NCBI GenBank assembly: GCA_017547805.1
Contig: JAFYOR010000106.1
Coordinates: 1 to 59,386, forward strand
Direction: 5' to 3'
DNA length: 59,386 bases
Source: Clostridia bacterium
GTDB taxonomy: Bacteria; Bacillota; Clostridia; Christensenellales; Aristaeellaceae
Part shown: positions 16,485 to 22,079 of the stretch, one piece after another
How the letters are laid out: the number at the start of each line of letters is the position of its first letter
Position numbering within the stretch: position 1 is the first letter of the stretch
Made by a program: the position numbers and the translations under genes
The notes under the pieces: generated by a model
Seen by the model: the letters and a program-made list of their open reading frames with translations, nothing else
Database searches by the model: none
What the model was told of the DNA's origin: nothing

Positions 16485-17013
16485 TATGATATTGAAATCG
16501 ATGAAAATGATATATTCTGGATAAAAGTACTTTAGATGTCACTTTGGAGCAACACGCTTCACAAGGAGGGATGTTGCATTTTGTGATTACAAATGAAGCG
16601 GGTAAGAATGTTTCTTCTGCCGGCTTTGCAGTGGGGCATCGGGGACAAACGCTACGCTGGATGCGACGATGCCGATTTTTGAACGCTGTATTACGTCGTC
16701 GGGACAGTAATTTGGCGATAACGGTTTTTCTTGAAAAGGAAACGATTTTTTACTTTATAGGGGATTGCGTGAAAATCCGGGCGGAGAGCACAGTGAAAAA
16801 TAAGCTTGTGAAGTCGTTCGAAAGTATGAGCGGCTATTGGGTGTTAGTTGTAAAAAGTTGATTGAAGTTGTAGATAGTTGTTCAAAGTTGTACCCATCAA
16901 CAAAAAAGCGCAGCGCTGCAATAAAGCAAGGCTGCGTTTTCCTTTGAAAGAATATCTCCATGCAAGAATCAGCCTTTATTTGTTTTGTGTGGTTATTTCG
17001 TGTTGAGTTGCTC
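16485..17013. other. Stretch without a supported gene
   Basis: The only open frame (from about 16544) has no family resemblance, an unusual composition and a ribosome-binding site that touches its likely ATG, so I do not call it. An imperfect hairpin with CGCAGC/GCTGCG arms and A/T flanks near 16900-16940 could be a terminator. The region is AT-rich and is probably decayed island sequence. Confidence 0.4.
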
Positions 17014-17042
17014 TTGTTTGCTGATGAATGATCATGTATAAT
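17014..17042 (+). promoter_or_regulatory. Outward promoter at the right end of island A
   Basis: TTGTTT, 17-base spacer, TATAAT, then CATTCATA. It points at the tRNA-Trp fragment 100 bases downstream. The same -10 context (TATAAT, two bases, TTCATA) is found at 19882 and 28208, also upstream of tRNA-Trp-like tails. Confidence 0.55.
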
Positions 17043-17141
17043 CATTCATAGTTTGATGAGGTTGGTTATCTGGCGGTTCGTGCAGCAGGATTCAAGAGTG
17101 GAGAAACAGCGCAGAAGTCCGCGTGGGCGACAGCCCACGCT

Positions 17142-17194
17142 CACGTAGGTCTCCAAAACCTTTGTTGTGGGTTCGAATCCTACTGCCCCTGCCA
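17142..17194 (+). repeat. tRNA-Trp 3' fragment (attachment site remnant)
   Basis: 53 bases equal to the anticodon arm, T-arm and acceptor 3' strand of tRNA-Trp with CCA, one mismatch (GTAGGT for GTGGGT). No 5' acceptor or D-arm is present, so it cannot be a tRNA. Instead a perfect hairpin GCGTGGGC/GCCCACGC (17121-17140) precedes it. It is probably the displaced 3' half of the tRNA marking the right end of an integrated island. Confidence 0.9.
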
Positions 17195-17195
17195 A

Positions 17196-17236
17196 ACAAA
17201 AGGCGGTTGTTCCTCGGACCAGCCGCTTTTTGTTTT
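17196..17236 (+). terminator. Terminator after tRNA fragment
   Basis: Stem of ACAAAAGGCGG with CCGCTTTTTGT and a trailing T run. It keeps the ACAAAA/TTTTGT frame of the authentic tRNA-Trp terminator, but the inner sequence differs. Confidence 0.8.
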
Positions 17237-17249
17237 CCAATTAAGGGGA

Positions 17250-17355
17250 AGTAGGATTCGAATGGGGCGGGAGTGAATGAGGCCACAGTGTGGCCTCAGA
17301 GCCGCCCTGACCGACGAGCGTCGAGCGAGGAGAAAGAATCCTACTGCCCCTGCCA
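17250..17355 (+). repeat. tRNA-tail folded element, tRNA-Trp version, copy 2
   Basis: 106 bp. The left arm AGTAGGATTCGAAT is a perfect inverse of GAATCCTACT on the right. Core: TGAATGA, GGCCA-CAGTG-TGGCC, TCAGA, GCCGCCC, TGACCGA, CGAGC-GTCGA-GCGAG. It ends CCTACTGCCCCTGCCA at 17355. The left flank AGGGGA (17244) extends the inverted repeat into the acceptor strand. Confidence 0.88.
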
Positions 17356-17395
17356 ACAAAGAACGATCGGCTTTAGCCGGTCGTTTTTTGTTTTT
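17356..17395 (+). terminator. Terminator after tail copy 2
   Basis: ACAAAGAACGA paired with TCGTTTTTTGT around an inner CGGC/GCCG stem, then T5. Confidence 0.8.
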
Positions 17396-17408
17396 CATTT
17401 AAGGGGGA

Positions 17409-17514
17409 AGTGGGATTCGAATGGGGCGGGAGTGAATGAGGCCACAGTGTGGCCTCAGAGCCGCCCTGACCGACGAGCGTCGAGCGAGGAGAAAGAATCC
17501 TACTGCCCCTGCCA
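17409..17514 (+). repeat. tRNA-tail folded element, tRNA-Trp version, copy 3
   Basis: 106 bp, identical to copy 2 except for one base in the left arm (AGTGGG for AGTAGG). It is spaced 53 bp from copy 2, the space being filled by a terminator. Copies 2 and 3 form a direct tandem of about 160-bp units. Confidence 0.88.
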
Positions 17515-17516
17515 TG

Positions 17517-17550
17517 AGAACCAGTTTCGAAAGAGACTGGTTCTTTTTCT
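17517..17550 (+). terminator. Terminator after tail copy 3
   Basis: Stem GAACCAGTTTC/GAGACTGGTTC with a GAAA-type loop, one internal T-G pair and T5. A close relative of this hairpin recurs at 17915, on the other side of the peptide gene. Confidence 0.82.
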
Positions 17551-17561
17551 ATGCCATTAAC

Positions 17562-17590
17562 TTTACACCAGAAATGTTTTGTGGTATAAT
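17562..17590 (+). promoter_or_regulatory. Promoter of the GG-leader peptide gene
   Basis: TTTACA, 17-base spacer, TATAAT, 71 bases before the ATG at 17662. Confidence 0.7.
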
Positions 17591-17661
17591 TTCTAAAAAT
17601 ATCTATACATTTTCAATATCTCCAATGTATCTATAGACACAGAGCACAAGGAGGCAGAACA

Positions 17662-17883
17662 ATGAACGATCATAAGAAATTCGAACTAAACAACGACGAG
17701 CTGGATTTGGTGGTCGGTGGCGCTCAACAAGAAACTGTTCAACTCACTCCAGGAAGTCGTTATTACCGTTGCAGAAACTGTGGCGCTCAAGTCGCAACCA
17801 AACAATCTTGCCCCGTGTGTAAACGATATACTTGGACTATAGTTGACTGCCAGGATAGTGCACGCGTTACACTGTATGTCTGA
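17662..17883 (+). CDS. Double-glycine leader peptide with zinc-ribbon core
   Basis: 73 residues. ATG after AAGGAGGCAGAACA. The leader ELNNDELDLVVGG (residues 8-20) fits the bacteriocin/ComC consensus LSxxELxxIxGG. Cleavage after G20 would release a 53-residue core. The core has CRNC (37-40) and CPVC (50-53), a C-x2-C-x9-C-x2-C zinc-ribbon pattern, plus C63. Known families with such leaders are exported by ABC transporters carrying a C39 peptidase, but none is adjacent; the nearest candidates are the C39-like protein at 50528 and the exporters at 46865-50366. It could be a bacteriocin, a signal or a modified peptide. The expected role is secretion, and the function is unknown. The gene is bracketed by two similar terminator hairpins (17517, 17915) and lies in the tRNA-Trp island. 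Confidence 0.8.
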   Translation: MNDHKKFELNNDELDLVVGGAQQETVQLTPGSRYYRCRNCGAQVATKQSCPVCKRYTWTIVDCQDSARVTLYV

Positions 17884-17914
17884 GAAAGAGAATGTTCCCA
17901 TAGTAGTTTGTATG

Positions 17915-17949
17915 AAGAACCAGTTTCGAGAGAGACTGATTCTTTTTTG
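17915..17949. terminator. Terminator between peptide gene and integrase
   Basis: Stem like GAACCAGTTTC/GAGACTGATTC followed by T6. It closes the peptide gene and faces the convergent integrase ending at 17953. Nearly the same sequence as the hairpin at 17517. Confidence 0.75.
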
Positions 17950-17952
17950 TAT

Positions 17953-18873
17953 TCAGGGGATAAGAGCAGCGTACATTTCGTCGAACCCATCGCCGTATAA
18001 ATGGATGTATATATTGTATGTGTTGTTCACATCTGCATGTCCTAACAATCGGGAGAGAATTTCCACATCCATCCCTTTGTGATAGCAATTCGTAGCAAAA
18101 GTGTGTCTGAACACATGCTCTCCCCTGTAAGGAACAGCAGCAGCCTTGCAGAGGCATTGCGTTTGGTATCGTAACGCCTCGTAAGAAAGTCGCTGACCAT
18201 CGTCATTGACGAAAACCCATTCGTTTTCTGCGTTCGCTGCCAACAACTCCAACAGAGAAATTGCTTTCAGGGTCAATGGAATTGTTCTGTGACTGGATTC
18301 GCTCTTAGCACTGTCTTGTACGTAGGAACGCTTCTTATTCGTCAAGCGAACAACAGTAGAGCGAACGCACAGTCGCTTGCGGCTTAAGTTAATGTCCCTC
18401 CAACGCAACGCCAGAGCTTCACCAACGCGCAATCCGGTTTCGAGCATCAGCGCCACAGTTGCATATCCCGCCCTCTGGTGAGTGTTTATCTCTTCCCAGA
18501 GGGCTTCTTGTTCTTCTTGCGTATATGCTTCTGCTGTGCGCTCCGCTTTCAGGACGTTACATCGGGCAGGAAGACGAATGCCGACAGCGGGATCTGCCGG
18601 AATCTGATGGAGTGCTGCCGCTTGCTTGAGCGGCGCTGTGACGATCCGCATTTGCCTCTTGATCGTAGATAGGCCGTAACCGTACTCAGCAAGCTCATTA
18701 ACGTACTTCTGAATGTGGACAGCGGTTATCTCATCAATGGGCATAGAAGCGATCTGGAAGCCTTCCAGAGCCTTTACAGAGGTCAAGAGACGGTCATAGG
18801 TGGATTGCTTCACGCTGTATGCCTTGAAAGTCTGCATCCATTCTTCAATGTAGCAGGAAAGTGTCTGTTCCAA
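17953..18873 (-). CDS. Tyrosine recombinase / integrase
   Basis: 306 residues. The N-terminal SAM-like core-binding domain covers about 1-95 and the catalytic domain 110-295. Catalytic residues visible: R149 (TGLRVGEAL), K190, H253 and R256 (HVFRH), H279 (LLGHADV) and nucleophile Y289 (NIYIH). The start is TTG at 18873, with AAGAGG seven bases upstream. It is the only complete integrase in the window and probably catalyses insertion at the tRNA-Trp 3' end. Its gene is convergent with the peptide gene and divergent from the toxin-antitoxin pair. No excisionase is seen. Confidence 0.92.
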   Translation of the reverse strand: MEQTLSCYIEEWMQTFKAYSVKQSTYDRLLTSVKALEGFQIASMPIDEITAVHIQKYVNELAEYGYGLSTIKRQMRIVTAPLKQAAALHQIPADPAVGIRLPARCNVLKAERTAEAYTQEEQEALWEEINTHQRAGYATVALMLETGLRVGEALALRWRDINLSRKRLCVRSTVVRLTNKKRSYVQDSAKSESSHRTIPLTLKAISLLELLAANAENEWVFVNDDGQRLSYEALRYQTQCLCKAAAVPYRGEHVFRHTFATNCYHKGMDVEILSRLLGHADVNNTYNIYIHLYGDGFDEMYAALIP

Positions 18874-18944
18874 CCAAGACCTCTTTCTGCCAAATTGGTC
18901 TTTTCAAAAGCGTTTGGAGTTGTCAAAGTAATCCCATATACATG

Positions 18945-18973
18945 TTGACATATACGATATTGTCGTATATAAT
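18945..18973 (+). promoter_or_regulatory. Toxin-antitoxin promoter
   Basis: Full consensus TTGACA, 17-base spacer, TATAAT, 46 bases before the toxin start. Confidence 0.88.
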
Positions 18974-18998
18974 AAATCTGTAGTACGATATTACCGTA
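18951..18998. promoter_or_regulatory. Paired operator palindromes
   Basis: Site 1 is TATACGA-TATTG-TCGTATA (18951-18969), filling the promoter spacer and touching the -10 box. Site 2 is TACGATATTACCGTA (18984-18998), one mismatch in the arms. Both share the half-site TACGATATT. They are the likely binding sites of the antitoxin for autorepression. Confidence 0.75.
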
Positions 18999-19018
18999 GA
19001 AAAAGCAGAGGTGTTTCT

Positions 19019-19351
19019 GTGAAAAGAACTTTTGTTCACACTGAGCCGTTCATCAGGTGCTGGAAAATGATGGGCCTGAATGTCGAAGATGATTTGCGCA
19101 GATTAGAAAAAGAACTGCTTGCCAATCCTCAAGTCGGAGATGTGATTGAGGGAACAGGCGGAGCGAGAAAGATGCGCATTCAGCTTGAAGCTCGCGGCAA
19201 AAGTGGAGGCGCTCGGGTGATTTATCTTGATGTTTTTGAAAAAGAACATCTGTATCTTCTTTTTGCATATCCTAAAAATGTGCAGGAAGATCTGACGCCT
19301 GATCAAAAGAAGATTATCAGAAAGGCCATTGAAGCGATCAAAAAGGAGTGA
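19019..19351 (+). CDS. RelE/HigB-type toxin
   Basis: 110 residues. GTG start after AGAGGTGTTTCT. The layout fits RelE-superfamily toxins of the HigB type: an N-terminal helix, LLANPQVGDVIEGTGGARKMRIQ, then GARVIYLDVFEKEHLYLLFAYPKN with the strands of the toxin core, and a C-terminal helix. These toxins cleave mRNA on the ribosome. The antitoxin gene follows after only 4 bases, toxin first as in higBA. Likely role: stabilising the island. Confidence 0.85.
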   Translation: MKRTFVHTEPFIRCWKMMGLNVEDDLRRLEKELLANPQVGDVIEGTGGARKMRIQLEARGKSGGARVIYLDVFEKEHLYLLFAYPKNVQEDLTPDQKKIIRKAIEAIKKE

Positions 19352-19355
19352 TTAA

Positions 19356-19718
19356 ATGTCTGAATTGACGTTTAAGTCCTCTCTGTCCATGGAGGAAATC
19401 GAAGCTAATTTCAAAGATGTTGACTTCTTCTCTGGTATTATGGAAGGACTGGAAGAGGCTGCTGCATATTCAAAAGGAAGAGCATCAGCAGAAACCTATG
19501 TCAGAAAAAGATCGTTGCCCAATGTTAATGTGGCAGAAGTTCGTGAATCTCTGTCTATGACGCAAAAAGCATTTGCTTCTATTCTCGGTGTTTCTTGTAG
19601 GACTGTTGAAGCATGGGAAAGTGGTAAATCAAATCCTACTCCTACTGCAAAGAAGTTGATGTTCCTGATTCAAGAGGATCATGCATTGGTTGACAGATTA
19701 CGTTTTTCTGAGTGCTAA
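19356..19718 (+). CDS. HigA/Xre-type antitoxin
   Basis: 120 residues. The N-terminal half is the toxin-binding part. The C-terminal half holds a helix-turn-helix, VRESLSMTQKAFASILGVS followed by CRTVEAWESGKSNPT (about residues 65-98), the classic Xre/HigA pattern. It is expected to neutralise the toxin and repress the promoter through the two palindromes at 18951-18998. The gene ends before a terminator at 19746. Confidence 0.87.
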   Translation: MSELTFKSSLSMEEIEANFKDVDFFSGIMEGLEEAAAYSKGRASAETYVRKRSLPNVNVAEVRESLSMTQKAFASILGVSCRTVEAWESGKSNPTPTAKKLMFLIQEDHALVDRLRFSEC

Positions 19719-19745
19719 ATTTATAAATAGACAGTATAAGTATAG

Positions 19746-19789
19746 CAAAGCCCATCGACTCGCTGTAATGCGTCGATGGGCTTTGTTTC
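19746..19789 (+). terminator. Terminator of the toxin-antitoxin operon
   Basis: 14-bp stem CAAAGCCCATCGAC/GTCGATGGGCTTTG with a 12-base loop, then TTTC. Confidence 0.8.
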
Positions 19790-19859
19790 TGCTTATGCGA
19801 AGGCACGCCAAATAGCCAAGATATTCCACGTGGGTCTAGAAGACCTTTGTTGTACCCTC

Positions 19860-19887
19860 TTGTTGAATGCAGGAATTCTGCTATAAT
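19860..19887 (+). promoter_or_regulatory. Outward promoter at the right end of island B
   Basis: TTGTTG, 16-base spacer, TATAAT, then ATTCATATGA. The 60 bases from 19841 match 28168 onward closely, including a decayed anticodon-arm-like string (GACCTTTG). It points at the tRNA-Trp fragment at 19974. Confidence 0.6.
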
Positions 19888-19973
19888 ATTCATATGAGAC
19901 TGGAAATCGCTTCTGAAAGGCCAATTTAGCGGGGTAATATGAAACTCGATCCCCGGTGGGCGGCACGCCCGCC

Positions 19974-20027
19974 ACACGTGGGTCTCCAAAACCTTTGTTG
20001 TGGGTTCGAATCCTACTGCCCCTGCCA
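19974..20027 (+). repeat. tRNA-Trp 3' fragment, exact 54-bp copy
   Basis: Identical to 14198-14251 of the tRNA gene (anticodon arm, T-arm, acceptor strand, CCA). The 5' part is missing and replaced by a hairpin GGTGGGCG/CGCCCGCC (about 19955-19973). This is the right attachment site of the island that carries the intact integrase. Confidence 0.93.
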
Positions 20028-20028
20028 C

Positions 20029-20061
20029 ACAGCCGGTTTCGTGAGAGACCGGCTGTTTTTA
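20029..20061 (+). terminator. Terminator after tRNA fragment
   Basis: Stem ACAGCCGGTTTC/GAGACCGGCTGT with a GTGA loop and T5. Confidence 0.85.
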
Positions 20062-20085
20062 TACTATCTGATCGGGTGATGAGTA

Positions 20086-20436
20086 GTGAGTAACTATGCA
20101 GAATTCAATGAACTGACTTTCTTTGCACAAGTAAAAAAGCGTCCCGGGATGTTCTTTGGAAGAAAATCTTTGACAAGCCTGAGAGACCAGTGCTTTGGCA
20201 TGATCTATGCATTTTCAGCTTGTGGTCATTCGGATGCCTTGGTATTGTTCAAAGGCTTCATTGAATACTACAATAGCAAACTTTTTCTAACTAATCAGAA
20301 CGGTTATGTTTGCTGGTGGAATCATCTTCTTTATACCAGCGGCGGCATGGATGACTTGGCCTTTGATTCATTCTACAGACAATTTGAAGCCTATCTTCTG
20401 GGAGAACATAATCTGAAGCTGCCTGAAGTTGAATAA
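20086..20436 (+). CDS. Unknown protein with RPGMFFG motif, single-gene cassette
   Basis: 116 residues, GTG start at 20086 with no strong ribosome-binding site. The segment KKRPGMFFGRKSLTSLRDQCFGMIYA (shown in two parts: KKRPGMFFGRKSL and TSLRDQCFGMIYA) resembles a pattern 'RPGM(Y/F).G..S...L..F..G' that I associate with small proteins of polymorphic-toxin or immunity neighbourhoods; this is from memory. The gene is alone between the tRNA fragment ending at 20027 and another tRNA-Trp tail ending at 20463, like a one-gene cassette. Confidence 0.65.
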   Translation: MSNYAEFNELTFFAQVKKRPGMFFGRKSLTSLRDQCFGMIYAFSACGHSDALVLFKGFIEYYNSKLFLTNQNGYVCWWNHLLYTSGGMDDLAFDSFYRQFEAYLLGEHNLKLPEVE

Positions 20437-20447
20437 ATGAGGCGAGT

Positions 20448-20463
20448 CCTACTGCCCCTGCCA
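20448..20463 (+). repeat. tRNA-Trp tail, 16 bases
   Basis: CCTACTGCCCCTGCCA, identical to the last 16 bases of the tRNA, 12 bases after the stop codon of the cassette gene. The folded core is absent here. Confidence 0.85.
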
Positions 20464-20467
20464 GAAG

Positions 20468-20499
20468 AGAGCTTTTCTGAAAAAGAAAAGCTCTTTTTC
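20468..20499 (+). terminator. Terminator after the cassette tail
   Basis: Stem AGAGCTTTTCT/AGAAAAGCTCT with an A-rich loop and a T run, again a few bases behind CCA. Confidence 0.82.
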
Positions 20500-20504
20500 T
20501 ATTT

Positions 20505-20547
20505 CTCTGACATAAGCGCAGCATACATCTCATCGAATCCATCGCTG
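20505..20547 (-). pseudogene. Integrase C-terminal scrap
   Basis: On the minus strand it reads SDGFDEMYAALMSE, matching the last residues of the intact integrase (GDGFDEMYAALIP). Only about 14 codons remain, directly behind the tail and terminator, which is where an island's integrase gene would end. Confidence 0.75.
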
Positions 20548-20653
20548 AAAAATGAACAATTCAAGTTAATCTGATTGACAATGACAGAAAATGTAAATTG
20601 TGTTATAGTGATAGTACTATGAGATTTTATGAAGAAAGGACTGGTATATAGCT

Positions 20654-21670
20654 ATGACGTCAAGAGAACGTGTTCTTGCCGCATTCCGCTTTGAGCCAAC
20701 TGATCGTTTCCCATTAGATATCATGGAAAATAATGTCTGGCCTACATTAATGCGTTATTTCCAGCAGCATTACGGTTTCACCAGCAAGGAGGAGGTCCTG
20801 AACCATCTGGGGTGCGACACCCGTTGGCTGGTATTTGGACCTCGTGGAAAAAAGATCAATACAGTGGACGATAATCTTCGAGCAGATAAAACATTCAGCA
20901 GTATCGTAGCGCGCCCGTTGGGCGGCGTGGAGACCGTTGAAGAAGTGCAAGAACGCTTCTGTCCGCAGGTGTCCGATATTGATTTCCCCGATTTTAAGAA
21001 AGAACGTGAGCTTCACCCGGATCACGCGATCGTGTTCTGCCCGGTGTGGATGCCCCTGTTCTCCGGTGCATGCAATGCCTTCGGTATGGAAGAAGCCATG
21101 ATCAACCTCTATGAAGCACCGGAACTGATCGACGCTTATTTGGAAATCCAAACCAATTACGCCATCTCCGTTTTTGAAACGGGACTGAAAAATGGCGGTG
21201 CAGAATACTGCGATTTTGCTTGGATGGGAGATGATTTTTGCGATAATCGGGGTCCCATGCTTTCTCCTGTCCTTTGGAGGGAGAAATTTAAGCCCCATCT
21301 TGCCAGAATCGCCGCCGTCGTCAAGAAATACAACATCCCTCTTTTATTCCATTCCTGCGGCTCTGTTGAGCAATTCATTCCCGATCTGATTGAGATCGGT
21401 GTGAATGGATTGTGCGTGATACAGACCTCAGCTAACAACATGAAACTTGCCGATCTTGCAGAAAAATACCGGAATCAAATCGTATTCTGGGGTGCTGTGG
21501 ATGCACAGCAGGTGCTTCCCAGGCTTACTGCGGAAGAGGTGGAGGCTGAAGTTCTCCGCAACATGGCGCTGTTCCCCAGCGGCGGCTATGTGGTAGCCAA
21601 CAGCCACCACAGTATGCCCGATATCAAAGGGGAAAACATCGAAGCCATGTGCCGGGCGGTTACGGGATAA
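20654..21670 (+). CDS. Uroporphyrinogen decarboxylase-like protein
   Basis: 338 residues of the UroD superfamily: N-terminal SRERVLAAFRFEPTDRFP, central PLFSGACNAFGMEEAM and FHSCGSVEQFIPDLIEIGVN, where the His-x-Cys supplies metal ligands in the methyltransferase branch (MtaA/CmuA-like). True heme-synthesis UroD is less likely because no heme genes are near and the sequence follows the 'methylcobamide:CoM-type' branch. The role may be methyl transfer from or to a corrinoid. No corrinoid protein is adjacent. The ribosome-binding site is weak (AAAGGA, 13 bases before ATG). Confidence 0.82.
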   Translation: MTSRERVLAAFRFEPTDRFPLDIMENNVWPTLMRYFQQHYGFTSKEEVLNHLGCDTRWLVFGPRGKKINTVDDNLRADKTFSSIVARPLGGVETVEEVQERFCPQVSDIDFPDFKKERELHPDHAIVFCPVWMPLFSGACNAFGMEEAMINLYEAPELIDAYLEIQTNYAISVFETGLKNGGAEYCDFAWMGDDFCDNRGPMLSPVLWREKFKPHLARIAAVVKKYNIPLLFHSCGSVEQFIPDLIEIGVNGLCVIQTSANNMKLADLAEKYRNQIVFWGAVDAQQVLPRLTAEEVEAEVLRNMALFPSGGYVVANSHHSMPDIKGENIEAMCRAVTG

Positions 21671-21730
21671 ATCCGCTGAGTTGTTGATCATGTATAGATG
21701 AAATACCAAAGAAAACACGAATTGGCTGTT

Positions 21731-21877
21731 ATGAATAATGATCATTCCGCTATGCAGGCAATTGTTGATGAATTAGGATATGCGCCTATCGGAATCAGTT
21801 CATCCAAAGCACGCTCAGCACCATATACATGCACTAATCCTAAACCTTATCAAGGTGGTCGATTCTCTCCTAAGTAA
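21731..21877 (+). CDS. Possible 48-residue ORF
   Basis: The frame reads MNNDHSAMQAIVDELGYAP followed by a Ser/Lys/Pro-rich tail ending RFSPK. It may be a small gene or the rest of a longer one, since no ribosome-binding site precedes it. No family recognised. The remaining bases of 21671-22079 hold a terminator-like hairpin and an integrase remnant. Confidence 0.25.
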   Translation: MNNDHSAMQAIVDELGYAPIGISSSKARSAPYTCTNPKPYQGGRFSPK

Positions 21878-21890
21878 AGCTTCACTTCTC

Positions 21891-21923
21891 AAACGCAGAT
21901 TCCTCGGGATCTGCGTTTTCATT
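21891..21923. terminator. Hairpin with T run
   Basis: AAACGCAGATTCC/GGATCTGCGTTTT with one bulged T and a TCG loop, followed by CATTTTCCC. Confidence 0.6.
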
Positions 21924-22079
21924 TTCCCACCAACGCCTCGTACATCTCATCAACCCCATCTCCATACAGATGCACATAGACGTTGTACATAATGTTCACG
22001 TCCGAATGTTCCAGCAGCTTGGAAAGGCTCTTCACCTCGACTCCCTTATGCTAGCAGTTCATCGCAGCGTTCAGGCAGT
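21919..22079 (-). pseudogene. Decayed integrase C-terminus
   Basis: The minus strand reads the end of the integrase (VNIMYNVYVHLYGDGVDEMY then EALVGK). It contains an in-frame stop where the family has Tyr (NC-stop-HKG) and LEH in place of the catalytic LGH. It matches the remnant at 14690 more than the intact copy. The SDR gene stop at 22080 abuts the break. Confidence 0.85.

Noticed and set aside
14968-16542. 524-codon minus-strand frame opposite the permease
   Set aside because: Low-complexity Asn/His/Gln/Arg-rich shadow of the NCS2 permease.
16544-16861. 105-codon frame after the permease
   Set aside because: No family resemblance, the ribosome-binding site touches the likely start, and it lies in decayed island sequence.
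17142-17194. A second tRNA-Trp gene
   Set aside because: The 5' acceptor strand and D-arm are missing; only the 3' 53 bases are present. The same holds for 19974-20027.
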